DNA from: Phoronis australis
Taxonomy: Eukaryota; Phoronida; Phoronidae
Reading direction: 5' to 3'
DNA: 64,000 nucleotides
Assembly: GCA_002633005.1 (NCBI GenBank)
Contig: NMRA01000238.1
Span: 310,001-374,000, forward strand
The notes under the pieces were generated by a model. That model was not told the origin of the DNA, did not search any database, and was given only the letters and a program-made list of their open reading frames with translations. A program made the translations under genes and the position numbers. Of the stretch, positions 1 to 12,687 are shown one piece after another (positions within the stretch are counted from its first letter, which is position 1; each line of letters opens with the position of its first letter).

Positions 1-175
1 TCCTCGAGTTATCAATTAGTTTTGTGTTTGAGAAAAGAAAGAAAGTGAAATTCCTCACCTAGTCATAAAATAGAAAATGGGATGATCTCATTCAAATATG
101 ATTGTAAAACTCGCTTTGGCCAGAATAACAAACCCCCTTTGAAAAAAAAACGATAACCTGGTCCCTCTGCATAAA

Positions 176-408
176 AAGTTATATGTTGGATAGTAACAAT
201 GACGTCGCATTGTCACGCTTTGTGTTGCCATTGTTGAACAACGTAATTGACGTCAAGCAAGAATAAAACTTATCCAACGGGATCCGGTTACATTAAAGTT
301 ATATACTGAATAACAGCAATGACGTCACATGATTATGTCACGTTGTTATTGTTGAATGATGTTTTTTACATATTGTGGCATTCAAACTTATCCACTGGAT
401 ACGTTTTA
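176..408. repeat. Two ~120-bp tandem units with CRE-like sites
   Basis: Positions 176-295 and 296-408 align with each other at an offset of exactly 120 bp in their left parts. Both begin AAAGTTATAT, carry CAATGACGTC about 25 bp later and end near AAACTTATCCA. Unit 1 has two TGACGTC cores and unit 2 has one full TGACGTCA. Within unit 1, GTTGGATA at the left end and TATCCAAC at the right end are inverted copies, as in small foldback elements. The function is unknown. It could be a decayed mobile element rather than an enhancer. Confidence 0.6.
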
Positions 409-1140
409 AGTTTAAAGTAACCCAGCCCTGAAAAATACAACAGTTAAACGTACGCGGCGATTTTGGGGGTGGAGGGTGTGGGTGTGTTACAAGAGTGCCA
501 GAACTCTGGAATTACATGTATTTCTGCCGATCAAAGTGACCCTGAGAATAAGGTAGTATCTGAAGGCCACGTGGTTCAACACGTACGTTGAACATGACGG
601 CGATTGGTCCCACAGATTGTTTCGAAAAAAGCCCGAAAGACACATTTCAGTAAAGAATTCGAAGTATTTTTAATGAAAAGCTTAGAACAACTGTTGAAGT
701 GTTGTTTAATATGAAATCCGTTAACTGTATTCTACATTGAGCATTTTAATCATGCCTCATTGTCACCAATTATGTCACAGTAATTTGTATCGTAACAGGA
801 ATTGTCTTCAACAGGTGTGTTTATTGAATTTGCTGCTCATCTTTCAATGCACCTGTGACTTAGTGGTAAAACGTACTTGTTAGCAAAAATCAAAAATGAA
901 AAAAGTTATTAACACGAGTCAGTTACTTCCGAAAATACTTTAATTTTATAGTTTGTGTACGTTTCGTTCGCCTCTACGGCGCAATGGCTACATCATCGCC
1001 GAGTACTTGGTCAAAGTTGTACCCTTGTTTCTAGACATCACCAGTTGAAAGTCCTGATTTCAGGTAACCCGTTCTTATTTTACCAATGCACGCGTTTGAG
1101 CTAGCTAAAAAGACAAAAAAAACGCTTGGCACAGGTTGCA

Positions 1141-1275
1141 CTTGATTGACTATGCCGGTTCCGCAGGGTTAACTAGCTAAGATATCTGATTGGTCTGCAA
1201 GACGGAAGTCATCATCGAAAATCAATCAGATGCCTTATCTGGTTGACCCGGCGGAACCGGCGAAGTCAATCAAGC
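1141..1275. repeat. Imperfect inverted repeat, ~52-bp arms
   Basis: The left arm 1141-1192 and right arm 1223-1275 are near-perfect reverse complements. They share CTTGATTGACT, GCCGGTTCCGC and ATCTGATTG blocks, with scattered differences and a ~30-bp loop. This is the form of a small MITE or foldback element. No target-site duplication was evident. Confidence 0.65.
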
Positions 1276-4072
1276 GCAGCCAATGTGTCGATTCTTCTTG
1301 GTCTTTGTGTACTGTGATGTGAGATTTTATACTAATAGAATGTGTTAACAAATATAATAACACTTGATTAAATGCGGAGAGCATATGTACACTGCAGGCA
1401 AGTGGTTGACTTGCAGTTCTATTGTCGTGTGGAGCATACAGACAGAAATCATTGGAGTTGTACATTGACGACTACTCGTCAGCGATGAATTTAATGTTTA
1501 TGTAACAGGCTAGTTTAACAGACACGAACATAATGTTGTTAATTAGGAAGTCTAAAAACCATTATACAATAACGAGGTCTTAATACTAGTCAAGAACGTC
1601 TTCACCACACATCATTAGGCTAGTTGGAGTAAGTCGGCGTTAGTTGGCTATTGGAAATATTACGGGTCACAGTCATATTTATATTTTCCAGAAATAAATG
1701 TTATTTTAGACTGCGTTTAGCTACTTCTACGTCCCTTCATGGGAAATGGGTACTTTTACAAATCTCCATGTATGTATGCATAACCCAGGTTATGTTCCTA
1801 CTACCGCTATCATTACCGCCATTACTATTAAATATTATTTATTATTATTTATTTTGCTCCTAAAATAATATCAATAGATACCATAGCATTGTAGAAATCA
1901 TTTTTAGCAATACCAATGTATAACTGTTAGAAAATCATTTGCAAAATTTGGTGTCAAATTTGACAGCTCCTCTAAACTATTGACGCCATTGTTGCGTAAA
2001 GACTTCCATGTGAGAGTGTGGCTTTCTGCAATGACTACAGGAAATAATATTGTAACATTTCAGTGACCTCAGCCGTATGGATTCGATCCTTTCACAAAAA
2101 CAAAATGTGATCTAACTTCAGAGACACGTCAGTGCAGTAGACCAGACCTGCGTTTCTTAGACACAAGAAACTCGCTAGAACGCAAGATCCCGTAAGACTT
2201 AGAGAGATATCACCATGTGTTCCGAGCGACGCACGGGTCACACTAGTTTTGTTCCCGAAATCCGTGCGTTTACAGAACACAGACGGGATATGGGGCTGAG
2301 TCATGGTATTCAACAGACGATGTCTCCTTTTTTCTGTGTTGTAAAAAAACAGTGACTTTTAGAAAAGTGGTAAACCTGTTTTCTGATCATCCATGGTCAC
2401 TTCAGGCAATATTTCGTAACGTGTGGAAATGTTTGACATGTTCACGGTGGTCTGTCACTCATGAATCCTGATTTAAGTCATAGCGTTAGTTGGACATTAC
2501 ACTCAAAATGCATGCATATAACGCGATATACCTGTTAGCCCGACGGTTGGAACGATTCACAGGTGGGGTGCTATACACATCCACCCGTATTTTAACAGCA
2601 AATGCGGAAAAGCACAAACAAAACTCAAACTACGGCGAAGGTTCACTAACCAGTTCAGGGCTAATTGTTTTGAAACAAAATTAATAGCGAGGATTTTTAG
2701 TCTGCTCAGAAAAATCAAATTATTACGCGTTCTTATAGTAATCTTGTTTTTGAATTTCAGAATTTCAATCAGAAGAATGAAATTAGCTTTTTAGCGTATC
2801 AAAACCTTTAACATATTATTTTACAACAATGTTTGTTTCAATCGTCTTCAATGAAAGCAATGCGATGAATGAAATTTACCTGAAAATAATAAAGCCAACG
2901 AACAGTTTCAATTAAAAATTATGAAATATTTTTCCCTTTAGCATTAATCAGTAGTTTGAGAGAAGTCGGAATAGAATTTCGAAAGAAGCGCGCTCAAATG
3001 TCATTAGTGAACGACATTAGCAAACTAAAACCCTGTCAGTTTGATTTCAGGTTGTTCATTTTGAACTTGAAAATCAAAAAGCCCCTTCATCGCTATATCC
3101 AAAGGTTGACCCCCATGCATTGAGAATCGGCTGTGTTGATAACCACCACAGAAGATTTACACTGGTATTTGAGAAAGCGTCCAATTTCCGTACCAACGGG
3201 ACGGCATTCTTGAATGTCTATTAAATGTAGTCGCAACACAGGTTTGAATTATATTTTGGAACTAGGGTCATACAATAAGACATATGCCTGCATAGTGCGT
3301 TCTTACCTTAACAAGCGCCTCTTTAAGTCTACCTGGTCAAATCTTCCATGTTTTTATTTTCACACAAGTCCATCATTTATAAATATGTCTAATTATCTGC
3401 TCTGCACCGTTTATATGCTAAATCATATCTGGACTAGTTCACTGCTCTTCAGGGGTAAGCACTCGATCGATACATATAGCAAACTGTTCTTATTTGTAGC
3501 GACTTTTGCGTTGCACAGACTGTTTTACTAAACAAGCGATCACTTAAACTCAATTAAAGAAAAATGGACGGAAATGTCTGTCGAAGATATTCACCGGTTT
3601 ATATATTGTTACGAAAAGTAGCAAATTACATCGATATGTCAATAGGTCAAGCCTGTCTACATTCGATATAAATACGTTGCAATGCTGTGTTTGCGTGTAA
3701 AAAGGATTCTTAACGCTGTTTTGGTGATTTCAACCAATCCTGGCGTCCTTGATTGATAAAGGAAGGATTGAAATAAAACCTCCTACTCTTTATGTCGCAG
3801 GTTGGTTATTATAGTTCTTGGCGGGTGGTCTTTCCTCAGAGTTACCGTGCAACTCTCGTAAGCGTAGGTCACGCTTACCCAATTTAGCAGATTTTGAAAG
3901 GAATTTTCAAATTTTGTCCACCACTTTTGAGGGTTGTCGAGGGCTCCAGAACAATATTTTGTTTCAGTGAGCTGGATGGGTAGGTCATTTTTAATATCTG
4001 CTACTAGGCCAAAACCGGGTTTGGTATCCTTTTAACTTTCATTGGGGTTAGTCAGTGAAATAAACTACTGTG

Positions 4073-4275
4073 AGCCGCTACTATGTGTCCCTACTGTGTG
4101 TCGCCATTACCGTGTGCCGTCACACTACCGTGTGCCGACATTGCCTTGTGCCACCACTACCGTGTGCCGCCACTGCCGTGGGCCGCCACCGTACCGTGTG
4201 CTGCCACTGTCGTGTGCCACCACAACCGCATCAGTGCCGCCACTTTGTGCCACTAATGTGTGCCGAGGTGGCAAT
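4073..4275 (+). repeat. Degenerate minisatellite, ~16-bp unit
   Basis: About a dozen imperfect copies of a unit close to CACTACCGTGTGCCGC run through this stretch, which is C/G-rich against an AT-rich background. Two frames stay open through it and encode short Cys/His/Pro repeats, but this is a by-product of the repeat period and not evidence for a gene. Confidence 0.7.
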
Positions 4276-5468
4276 GGTTAAAACTAGAATGTTTGGTTGT
4301 AACGGCGGTAATTTTATGCACCAAGCATGGCGTAAAGAAATATCAAACTATCATTTCGGAAACTGCTTTTCGTCTGAATAAGGAACAAGTTGATGTCAAT
4401 TTCATAGAGATAAGAGGTCGAAATCAATTTCTAGTTTCATTGACGGAGCGTTGCTTCATAATGTTTCTTTAATGAATAAAAGTACAAGGACACTCAAAGG
4501 ATAACGTGTGGCACACTATCTACTTTCTGAGCACAATAATATGGTGAAAATAATGTTTTTACAAATGTTTAACGAATGTTATTAATATCAAATGCAAAGC
4601 ATTACAAAGACCAAAGAGTGTATATGACGATCGATTCAAAATTGTATTATTTTGGTACAATTCGTATAGAGGACAACGGTTTTAAATGCAATTACCTTCG
4701 AATAAGCACTAACACACCACTTTACGACTGGGGCTAGGATTTGCTCCATTAAATAGAGTATTCCAGAGGAGTTGCATTGTCAAAGAGTCTGCAAATCTAA
4801 TATTACTATTTCTGTGTTCGCAGCGCCAACTATCGTACAACTTTGAAAAGCGACCGGTGTTGTGTTAATTAACCGCTGTCACTTCCACTCCGAACAATGA
4901 GACTTCCTTACTAATTAGCTGTCATAGTCTGAAGTCTTGATCGGGTATTCTTGGTAAGCGACGGTAGGCAAAGAGCACTGGGAATTTCAAACCCACTTCC
5001 TGGTCTGCGCATACCTCATTTTCTTGGAAGAATAGGAAAGCAAACAACCTCTTCCTTTCCGGAAAATCACTGTCACAATGGGCGTGACCAACGCGTCAAT
5101 CACACCGGCACAGCACGACTCGAAATACAAAACTGCCTTTCACTCCCTAGTTTTAAACAGTTTGGCTTATGGCGTCAGCGATTTATTGTTGGTTTACTCG
5201 AAAGATGCATGAATTAAAAAGTTGATGTTATGTACTTTTAGGAACGTGCAATAGTAAAAACTGAAAGTTGTATTTCAAGAATTTTCAAAGTTAAACATAC
5301 TATTCCGACAAAATTGGCAATCAGGAAGTTTAATGTAATTAATCAAAATCAATGTTTGTAATTTCTCGACAATTTATCAAAAACCACGATTCTTATAATT
5401 TTGGTAACTTTGACATTGCTGTAACGTTTATCACATAAGGAGTTCGGCAACTGACGTCAAATAATTCT

Positions 5469-5501
5469 CGTGCAGTGGTCGTGCAGTGGTCGTGCAGTGG
5501 T
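5469..5501 (+). repeat. Three perfect 11-bp tandem copies
   Basis: CGTGCAGTGGT occurs three times without change and is followed by a diverged partial copy (CGTGTAGTA). It lies in intergenic DNA. Confidence 0.85.
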
Positions 5502-7295
5502 CGTGTAGTATGTTTTGTGAATAAAGCATGGAGATCAGCCTTTGCCGAGCCTTCAAACCCAGCGGTCGCAGTGAAACGCTCTGCTGACGGAACTAAATCA
5601 CAGTCAATAAGTCCTAAAGCCACCCTCCTTGATTTGTACATTTCAGCAAATGTCTGGCAGACAACGGCAATAACTTGCGATTTGTAATAACATCACACAT
5701 ACATAACGAATTTTCCTAAGCTCTTGCCAACGCTAGTAACTTCAAGAGATCCATTCCATCTAACAAGCATGAGTTTTCTGTCGTAAAACCAATAATGGCT
5801 CTCTTGACTGATTCGACTTCAGTATTTGAAAGATTATGAAATGTAATAAGTTCTGATGGTACTTAATCTCAGTTTTTTGTGCACTTGTGATGCAATTCAA
5901 TTTTCAGTCAGAACAAAATTCAAACAGTAAATAAGAGAACGAGAAAACACCCAATGATCGCATACCTCCCATGGTAGCAGCGAGGGAAAGTTCCAGAAAG
6001 AAAATGTACATTTGTAAATATGCCGTCACAAAATTGTCAGTTTTTACACAATTTTTTGAAAAGACTAAGCGGAAACTAAACCGTCACCAAAGTAGTACAG
6101 AACAATAACATTTACATTTTTTGTAGTTGTACGATAAACACTGTTTCGTTGCCTTTATTTGTAATTTAGTACTTTGAATTGGCAATAAAGATAAACAGAA
6201 GAGACATCTTAAGGTAAACGGAGACATTCGGATTATAAAGTTTTAATATCACATAATTCGAAACAACTTGTCAAAAAGATCAAACGGGAAATGTACCAAA
6301 ACCCGTGTTTTCCATTATGCACCAGTCACAGTTTACAGTCGCGTTGTCTACACGTATCCCAATTGAAATTTTAAAGTTTTAGACAAAACGCACCCTTTAA
6401 TGTACCTGTCTCAATATAAAGTTTGAGCTATGACATGGTGACAGTTGATGAACAAGAAAACGTACTTTCAAGAAAATGTTCTCATTGGACATTGTCGAAT
6501 ATTTTTTTCTTGTTGAATAGTTTTTTTTCTCGGCACGTGGAGCGCTGTTAAGCTCGAATACCGCAGATATCGATTTGTTAAAATGGCAATTAGCACGAAA
6601 AAGCAACTTACGTCCGTCGTTAAAAATTGTTATTAAGCTAATAAGGTTAACTGCAATGGTGAAAAAGTGTTCCGACTGCGTCAATGAAAACTGTTGTATT
6701 GTTTCGATCACTTTACACCTGCATAGTTTCAGGCTAACAGGCGACGAGAAAGCGAAAAACAACCGTTGTGAAGTCGCTGATAAACGGCTGGGAATTGAGT
6801 TATATGAAGAGACTCTTCTTATGGGTTGCATTTGTCGCACTTAAATTCGTGAATAGATTCAATTCTGCAGAATTCATTGCGTGTTAACCTGTATAAGCAA
6901 TAACCAGATCTCATGGGGACGTATTTGTAGCAAATTGTTGGTCCGTTGTGTTTTAAATACTGTTAAGGGGCAAGTCGTGGCAGGAGTGCTGGCATTGAAA
7001 CGAATATTTATACAGAAATAAGGTTTCATTAACAAACACAGTGATGCCTGTGATATAGCGGATTACATTTTGAAAAATGTTCATGTTCACAGTCTGAATA
7101 CATTTAAATAAATTTCTTTGCACGTTATTTGTATGGCCACCCATGAGCCAGAATAGATCGTAGCGCCCTAGTCTCCGATACGGTACTAGTCCAAGCGATA
7201 TCGCACAACGATCTCAAACTGGCAAGATACTAGCTTTCCGGAACGCAGACCGGCATCGCCTGCAGCGGACAACAAGATACAAACTGTCAACTAGT

Positions 7296-10200
7296 TTATA
7301 CATACTGGTCTAAAGAATCTAAGAAACCAGTGAGTTTGAAATCGGCGGGAATCTCCCTGTCTATTCCGAACCGATTATACCACAGCATCTCTCGCTGTAC
7401 CTGTTCTTTTGTTGGGGTTTTGGCGGGAGTTTTGGGTGGTGGCGTTACACGTCGGGTTCCAACCACAACTTCCTTCATTCCATGATAAGTTCTGTAAGCG
7501 ATAGACTTACGACGTTTATTGTCGGCTTCTCTCTTCATTCTTTTGTTGCATACCAGACAATACGGCGAATTTTCAGCATCAAAATGCTCGCACGATTCAT
7601 GATGGTAACCGACGGTGTTGCAACTGGAGCATCTGTCAGTCGACTTGCAGCTAGGCGTCTCACATTGGCACCAACTAGAGTTGCGCGACGTCTTTCGACG
7701 CCGTTTGGTAGGAGATTTGTCGTCCTCTTCAGTGACTGATTCATCCGACTCTACCTGATCATAATCATCGTCATCGCTGTAATACTCCGGAGAGACGAAA
7801 TACTGCGACCGATTTCTTTCCAAATCAAATTTCACCTGTCTTCCCTTGCTCACTTTGGTTGGCGATTCGTTTTCCCCGCCAGCCGTCTGGATACTGTTTA
7901 GCAAATTAGCGCGACTTATTTTCTGTTCTTTTAAATACTTTAGCGCAAACGCCGGCGTAGTAGCAGCACTGAATTGACTGGAAATTTCACGTGGAGTCAT
8001 CGTGGTTTGTGTTTGTTCGCGCCACATCGTCGAATTCCTGGACATTCCGAAATCCAGTTCGCTTTCAAATTCATCTCCGTCATCAAATCTGACCGATGGC
8101 TGGCGAGAAAATGTTGAAAATCCGGACTTCACTTCAGCTTCTGTCGTGCTGCTCAATAACTGGTCGCCAACTACATTAAAACCGTCCAGCTGCATCGCGA
8201 CATTTCCTGGTCTGAATTTCCGCAAATTCGGAAGTCGCCAAAGTTTCTTGAAGCTGCCGTTTGTCATTGTTCTGTTCCCAAGAGTGATGGGAGACGACGA
8301 GTCGTTGTTTGACCTAAATGCTCCATTCAGATGTAGCTCTTCTTCACCAAAGTAAGATCCTTTCCGTCCATAACCGCGGGCGTCAATGCCTCTCAGGTTC
8401 ATACCTCCAACGTTGACATAAAGAGTTTTGTCGTAAGTTATGTTTTGCTCCAAAAGACGGCGATAACGTCGTTGTTCCCTCAAGAGATCGTGCTCGGCTC
8501 GCACCTGTAAAAGTTCTTTCGATGTCCTGCCGAGAATGGTGGAACAAAAGTAGCACTGTAGTTTACTGCAAATCTTCGTAGGATGATGTTTCAACGGGTA
8601 TTTTCTGGTGACCTAAAATTGGAAAGTCGCACATAAGTAACTGTAGATCAGTTCACAACAGAGGTAGATGATTGCAAAACTGGGACATTTTGGAAAAGAG
8701 ACAAAATTTCAATTGCATCATTTTTATCTACTGAGGACTGTTAGGAAACGGAGGATGGGGGAGGCGACCGTGGTGAGCGACACAGGCGCAGGGCCGTTGG
8801 TAGAGGATAGTCTGGAAAAGAAAGATACATAGAAACATGAAGACGAAAAAAATTAACAGAGCATTTGTCGACTGCCAGTGCTCGATTTGCCCTTTGGGGG
8901 GGCTCTTGCCCCAGTTTTCTGTAGCGTTATACAGGTCGTTGTTTAAAAGCACTTCAAAACGTGCACTTAATCATGATACATGCAAGAAAACTTGTTCTAA
9001 ACAAATTTTCCAGGACAAACTGAAGGCCTGATTTTTAAAGTCAAGAAGACAAATTTAGGGAATACAAGACTGTATTTTTCTAGGGGCCCCTCTCTGGCAA
9101 GAGATAACGTCGCTCTCGATTCGTTTTTTGTCGTTGAAATTATACATCGCTTGATATAAACTGGCTGGGAGCATGACAGAGAGGAGACCTTCTTCAGCTT
9201 TTATTAATATCCTATCTTTTTGAGGCGCCACTGACGGACGGTGCCCTAGTTATGGCATCGATTGCCTCTCTTATCTTGTTTGATGTAAAATCGTACAACA
9301 TTTTTTGACAAGAAAGGTCACCTCCAGTCTTAGCGGTCTCCCGGTGATGCAATGAGCTGTCATACTTCTCCTTTGTATGATAAAGACTTGTCGAACTCTT
9401 TTTGAGCCACGGCTTGTGCTAATTGCACGTTTCCCCCCATATAAATCCGGTCAAGTCCATTTTTCACGGAGGGCAGTGGATAAAATTTTAAATTTTACAA
9501 ATTAAAAGAATCCCACATCATCTCCATACTAAAAGTCAAAATCATATCCTAAACGCATTACTTGCTTTACGTGTTCAGATCTAAATAGTGACCCTTTTTG
9601 TTGAAACATGGGTAGGCCCATCAGAGTTTCTGGTGGCTGCCTATCACGGAGTTTGTCCCCAAGCAGGAAAATCCGTACGCATTTGGGTGTACAAACATGG
9701 CGACGACATGGCTGTGAGGAAGTAGTGGCGATACAGAGAAATATGAAATTTGGCACCATGTGGGGGAAAAGTGTGATGAAGTCGAATAACTTTGTGCTTC
9801 CCCCAATATTGTTCACCGTCCTAGGGGTCTGCATCACGATTAGATAACCGCGTCTCAAATCTTCCGTACATATGCAAATACGCAACAAAGTTAAAATCCG
9901 AAATTTAAAGAACATGGGGAATAAATAAGTTTGTAATGGCAATGAAACTGGTCAGAAATGTAATCTGTTTCACTCGATTTATAATTAAGTCGTGAAAATT
10001 TAGAACACAGTAACTCGCGTAGTAGCGTTGCATACCTGAGACTTTGGTCAACTTTTTCGATCGTAAAATCTCTCCCTACGTTTAAAGAAGATGTGCCTAA
10101 AACGTTTTATAGTCTGCAGTTTTTTCAGTAGTCGTTACAAAACTTACTGTCTCAAGAAAAGAATCACATTGAAAACTGTTGAGGTTTCATTGAAAAGTTT

Positions 10201-12687
10201 AAATGCGAGTTACATTGTAATGTAATGTTATCTGAACGACTTCTTATAGAAAATTAATTAAGGGCAACACAACCACTGTCAGCAGGCCAAAATACAAACC
10301 TGACGCTTTTCTAATTTGTCAGTCTATGCCATAAACATCACAAGATTAAGATGTCTATGGTCTATGCACTTTTTAATGTAATCATGCTATAGAGCATGCG
10401 CACGGAGCACAGGCATAAAGGGTGCTGTTGCGGCTGCTTACGTCACACAGCGAGTGTAAGTTCTCGGTTAATGAACATTAGCATGGCCATCGGCTTTCAT
10501 TCACAAGTTTCTATTGAGTAACTTAATGAAAACCGAAGCTTAAATGCGGACCTTCATGATCCACTCTTGAATGAACGCACCGCTACTTTATTAGCCTATA
10601 ACTATAACTAACTGACTTGTTAACCTTGCCCTAACTGGTGTTACGAATGAGGGACACTCTGAGTCCAACTGATAGGTATAGTGATCACGGGAAAGAATGC
10701 CATTTCATATACAATGAAGACACTGTTTGCGTAGTTGTAATATCGAGGATGTGAGAAATGAACTGTTGAAAACTTGTATTCTATTTTAACAAGAGTATAT
10801 AACCGAACAACAAGCAAAAATTTAATTCTGACTTTCCGAGCCCTTTTAGCCCAGCCACAGAACTCTAAGCAGTTCTATGACCCAGCTTAGGACAGGAAGT
10901 ATTGCTCTACACATGGAAACTGGCGGCTATGTACACGCTCCAGTATATAATAGATAAAAGGTTATGTATACGTTGTAATTCAAACTCAGTTGAAGGTGAT
11001 ATGAGCCACATTTTATGTTTGATTCACTTTGAACAAAGAAGAGTAGACGCCATTCATTACTTTAGCATTTCCCGAAACAGTCGACGTACGAGTGAAGACG
11101 TAGTTATGTGTACATTTGATTTGTTAACTGTTATTATATCTCATACTGAAGCGAAAATATACCCAATTCAGTTTGGGTACGGAATGCTGTTACCATTCAC
11201 GTGTGTTTGGTATGAAAGAACAATGCACTTGTGGCCTGGAAACGATTGTTTGCCAGCAACTTCCCATCTTGAAAAGCCTTGCTGTCTTGATAATAATTGC
11301 TACATGTAGGTGGAAAGTTTTTAGTAATTTTGGGCACGACTTTATAAACACTTCTATCCTTGATTCAGGGCCGCTATTTACGTGTAGGACCTACTCGAGA
11401 AATCTGTGCTTTCAGCCAACTATCTACATAAGTATTGATTTTAACTTCTTAGAAGTTGATTCTTGACTTTATTCCAATATGCCATTAATTGGGTTCCGTG
11501 ACTACGTCTTTTTAGTACGATATAGCAAAAAGAAAAGTAAATTCATAGGAAAATAATGGTTTCGGCAACGTGACCAAATTTCGTACGATATCAGCATTCA
11601 AGGTGGAATCTCAAAAATGCTGTTACAAATTTCTTAACCATAGTTTCGTTTTCGTTTTATGTTCTTTATGCAAATGTGGGACATTTTGAAAATAATTCCT
11701 GAGAGCGATTTGAAGAATAATGCATAAAGAATAACATCTGAAAGTTTCATGAAAATCTAACCAGTTATTTCTGATATATGATGTTTCGGAATTGGCCTAA
11801 ATAAATTTGGACTTTTTCTGGGGTCTTAAATAACCTTACGGTAATTCTTCACCTATTTAGAGTAATTTTACTTTATGGAATTTCTCCACAGAAATAGACT
11901 TAAAAAATCTACTTGATCAGTACCATGTGTTGTATTGTGTAGATGCCATAAAGAAATATGTATATGAGGTAAATGTTCCCATTATTTTCAGCAAAGTTAT
12001 TCAGACTAAAAAATGGGAAAATATCAATTTTTGGTATTTTTGTGCAAAATAAGAGGAGAATTGCCACAAGCAATAATATATGATTGGTGGATGCAAGCCA
12101 TAGTTTCAATGCTTGGAAGATTTTAGTGACGAGAACAATTCTGCAATTGCTGCGCAGCCAAAGAGGGATGTTACTTAAAAACATTTTCGTGCTGAAAAGA
12201 GATCAGGCAAAGGAATACAAAAACGACCGATTTTGTTTCTTTATAGTGCTGGTGCAAGCTGACAACTTAAAGAAGTTTATCCCGTCACACAGTGATCCCC
12301 AAAACGCGTTTTTCGTTCGGTCCCAAAAAAACAGTAATGTCTCTTTATAACATGCGATTTTATTGTTTATTTTCTCAAGATAAAAATTAAAAACTCCCGT
12401 TACATTTCATTTTAAAAAGCACCGATAATTCGATGAAACACTCTTACGCCGATTAAAATGGGAAAAACTTCATTTCATGAATTCAAATATCGAAAACTTC
12501 AGACTAGTTGATCTATATTTGATTAATGGTAACCGCTCTCTATACGCTATAGCTCTACTCTACTCTACATATCCTTCTTTGTGCAATAGAAACTTACTTT
12601 AGTTGTGTCTTGCTTTGATCCCATCAAGGCAGCAATGCGTCGCTGCTCTTTACGAATGGCAGTCAAATCCAGAGGTTGCATCGGCAT
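7296..12687 (-). CDS. Uncharacterised cysteine-rich protein, two coding exons
   Basis: Coding exons are 12687-12598 and 8612-7296 on the minus strand. Exon 1 starts at ATG (A at -3), encodes 30 residues and ends AAA|GTAAGT. Exon 2 begins after TTTTAG in the same phase and runs to TAA, giving 468 aa. Visible parts: a basic N-terminus (IRKEQRRIAALMG), a CxxxxCxxC cluster near residues 45-53, a charged helix around 63-86, a long Ser/Thr-rich disordered middle, an acidic stretch near 307-328, a basic run (KRRRK), then a Cys/His cluster at about 345-385 with spacing CxCx4Cx5CxxCx9Cx10CxxC. That cluster resembles treble-clef or PHD/RING-like zinc sites. A proline-rich segment follows, and the protein ends in an aromatic motif (EMLWYNRFGIDREIPADF). 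I do not recognise the family. A nuclear or cytoskeletal role is only a guess. Exon structure is well supported; function is unknown. Confidence 0.8.
8613..12597 (-). other. Intron of the cysteine-rich protein gene
   Basis: A single 3,985-bp intron with donor GTAAGT at 12597 and acceptor TTTTAG ending at 8613. It contains copies of the dispersed repeat modules (11.48-12.34 kb) and no supported nested gene. The open frames at 9529-9942 minus and 10902-11309 plus show no domain and are taken as chance. Confidence 0.7.
11480..12340. repeat. Dispersed repeat family, modules A, B and C together
   Basis: By eye, 11480-11830 matches 33590-33890 and 45340-45790 (module A: ATTAATtGGGT, ATCTCAAAAA, CTGTTACA, GTGGGACATTT landmarks). 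The stretch 11865-12080 matches 31816-32045 and 40429-40690 (module B: TTTCTCC, ATGGTTTGTACTGTGTAG-like, TTTTTGTGCAAAATTAG-like). The stretch 12190-12340 is the reverse complement of the 18060-18290 sequence (module C: CGATTTTGnTCTTTnATAG). Divergence is substantial, so this looks like an old family. The class is unknown. Confidence 0.6.

Larger units (their letters stand above)
1..7295. other. Intergenic region, no supported gene
   Basis: No exon-like series with matching splice phases was found on either strand. Open frames here are short (147 codons at most, 6397-6840 minus), lack recognisable domains and overlap frames on the other strand. Identified contents are listed separately: CRE-containing duplicated units near the left edge, a long inverted repeat near 1.2 kb, a degenerate 16-bp repeat near 4.1 kb and a short 11-bp array near 5.5 kb. 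The last few hundred bases are probably the 3' untranslated region of the minus-strand gene that ends at 7296. No convincing poly(A) signal was seen there. Confidence 0.6.

Noticed and set aside
4042-4381. Cys/His-rich repeat peptides (VCRHYRVP-like)
   Set aside because: Produced by translating a degenerate 16-bp DNA repeat. Several frames are open for the same reason.
6397-6840. 147-codon minus-strand frame overlapping an 89-codon plus-strand frame
   Set aside because: Both strands are open over the same DNA, with no family features. Judged chance.
9529-9942. 137-codon minus-strand frame in the intron of the Cys-rich gene
   Set aside because: Lies inside an intron with no splice support and an amino-acid make-up unlike a folded protein.
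10902-11309. 135-codon plus-strand frame
   Set aside because: Intronic on the opposite strand, with no domain and no matching exons.
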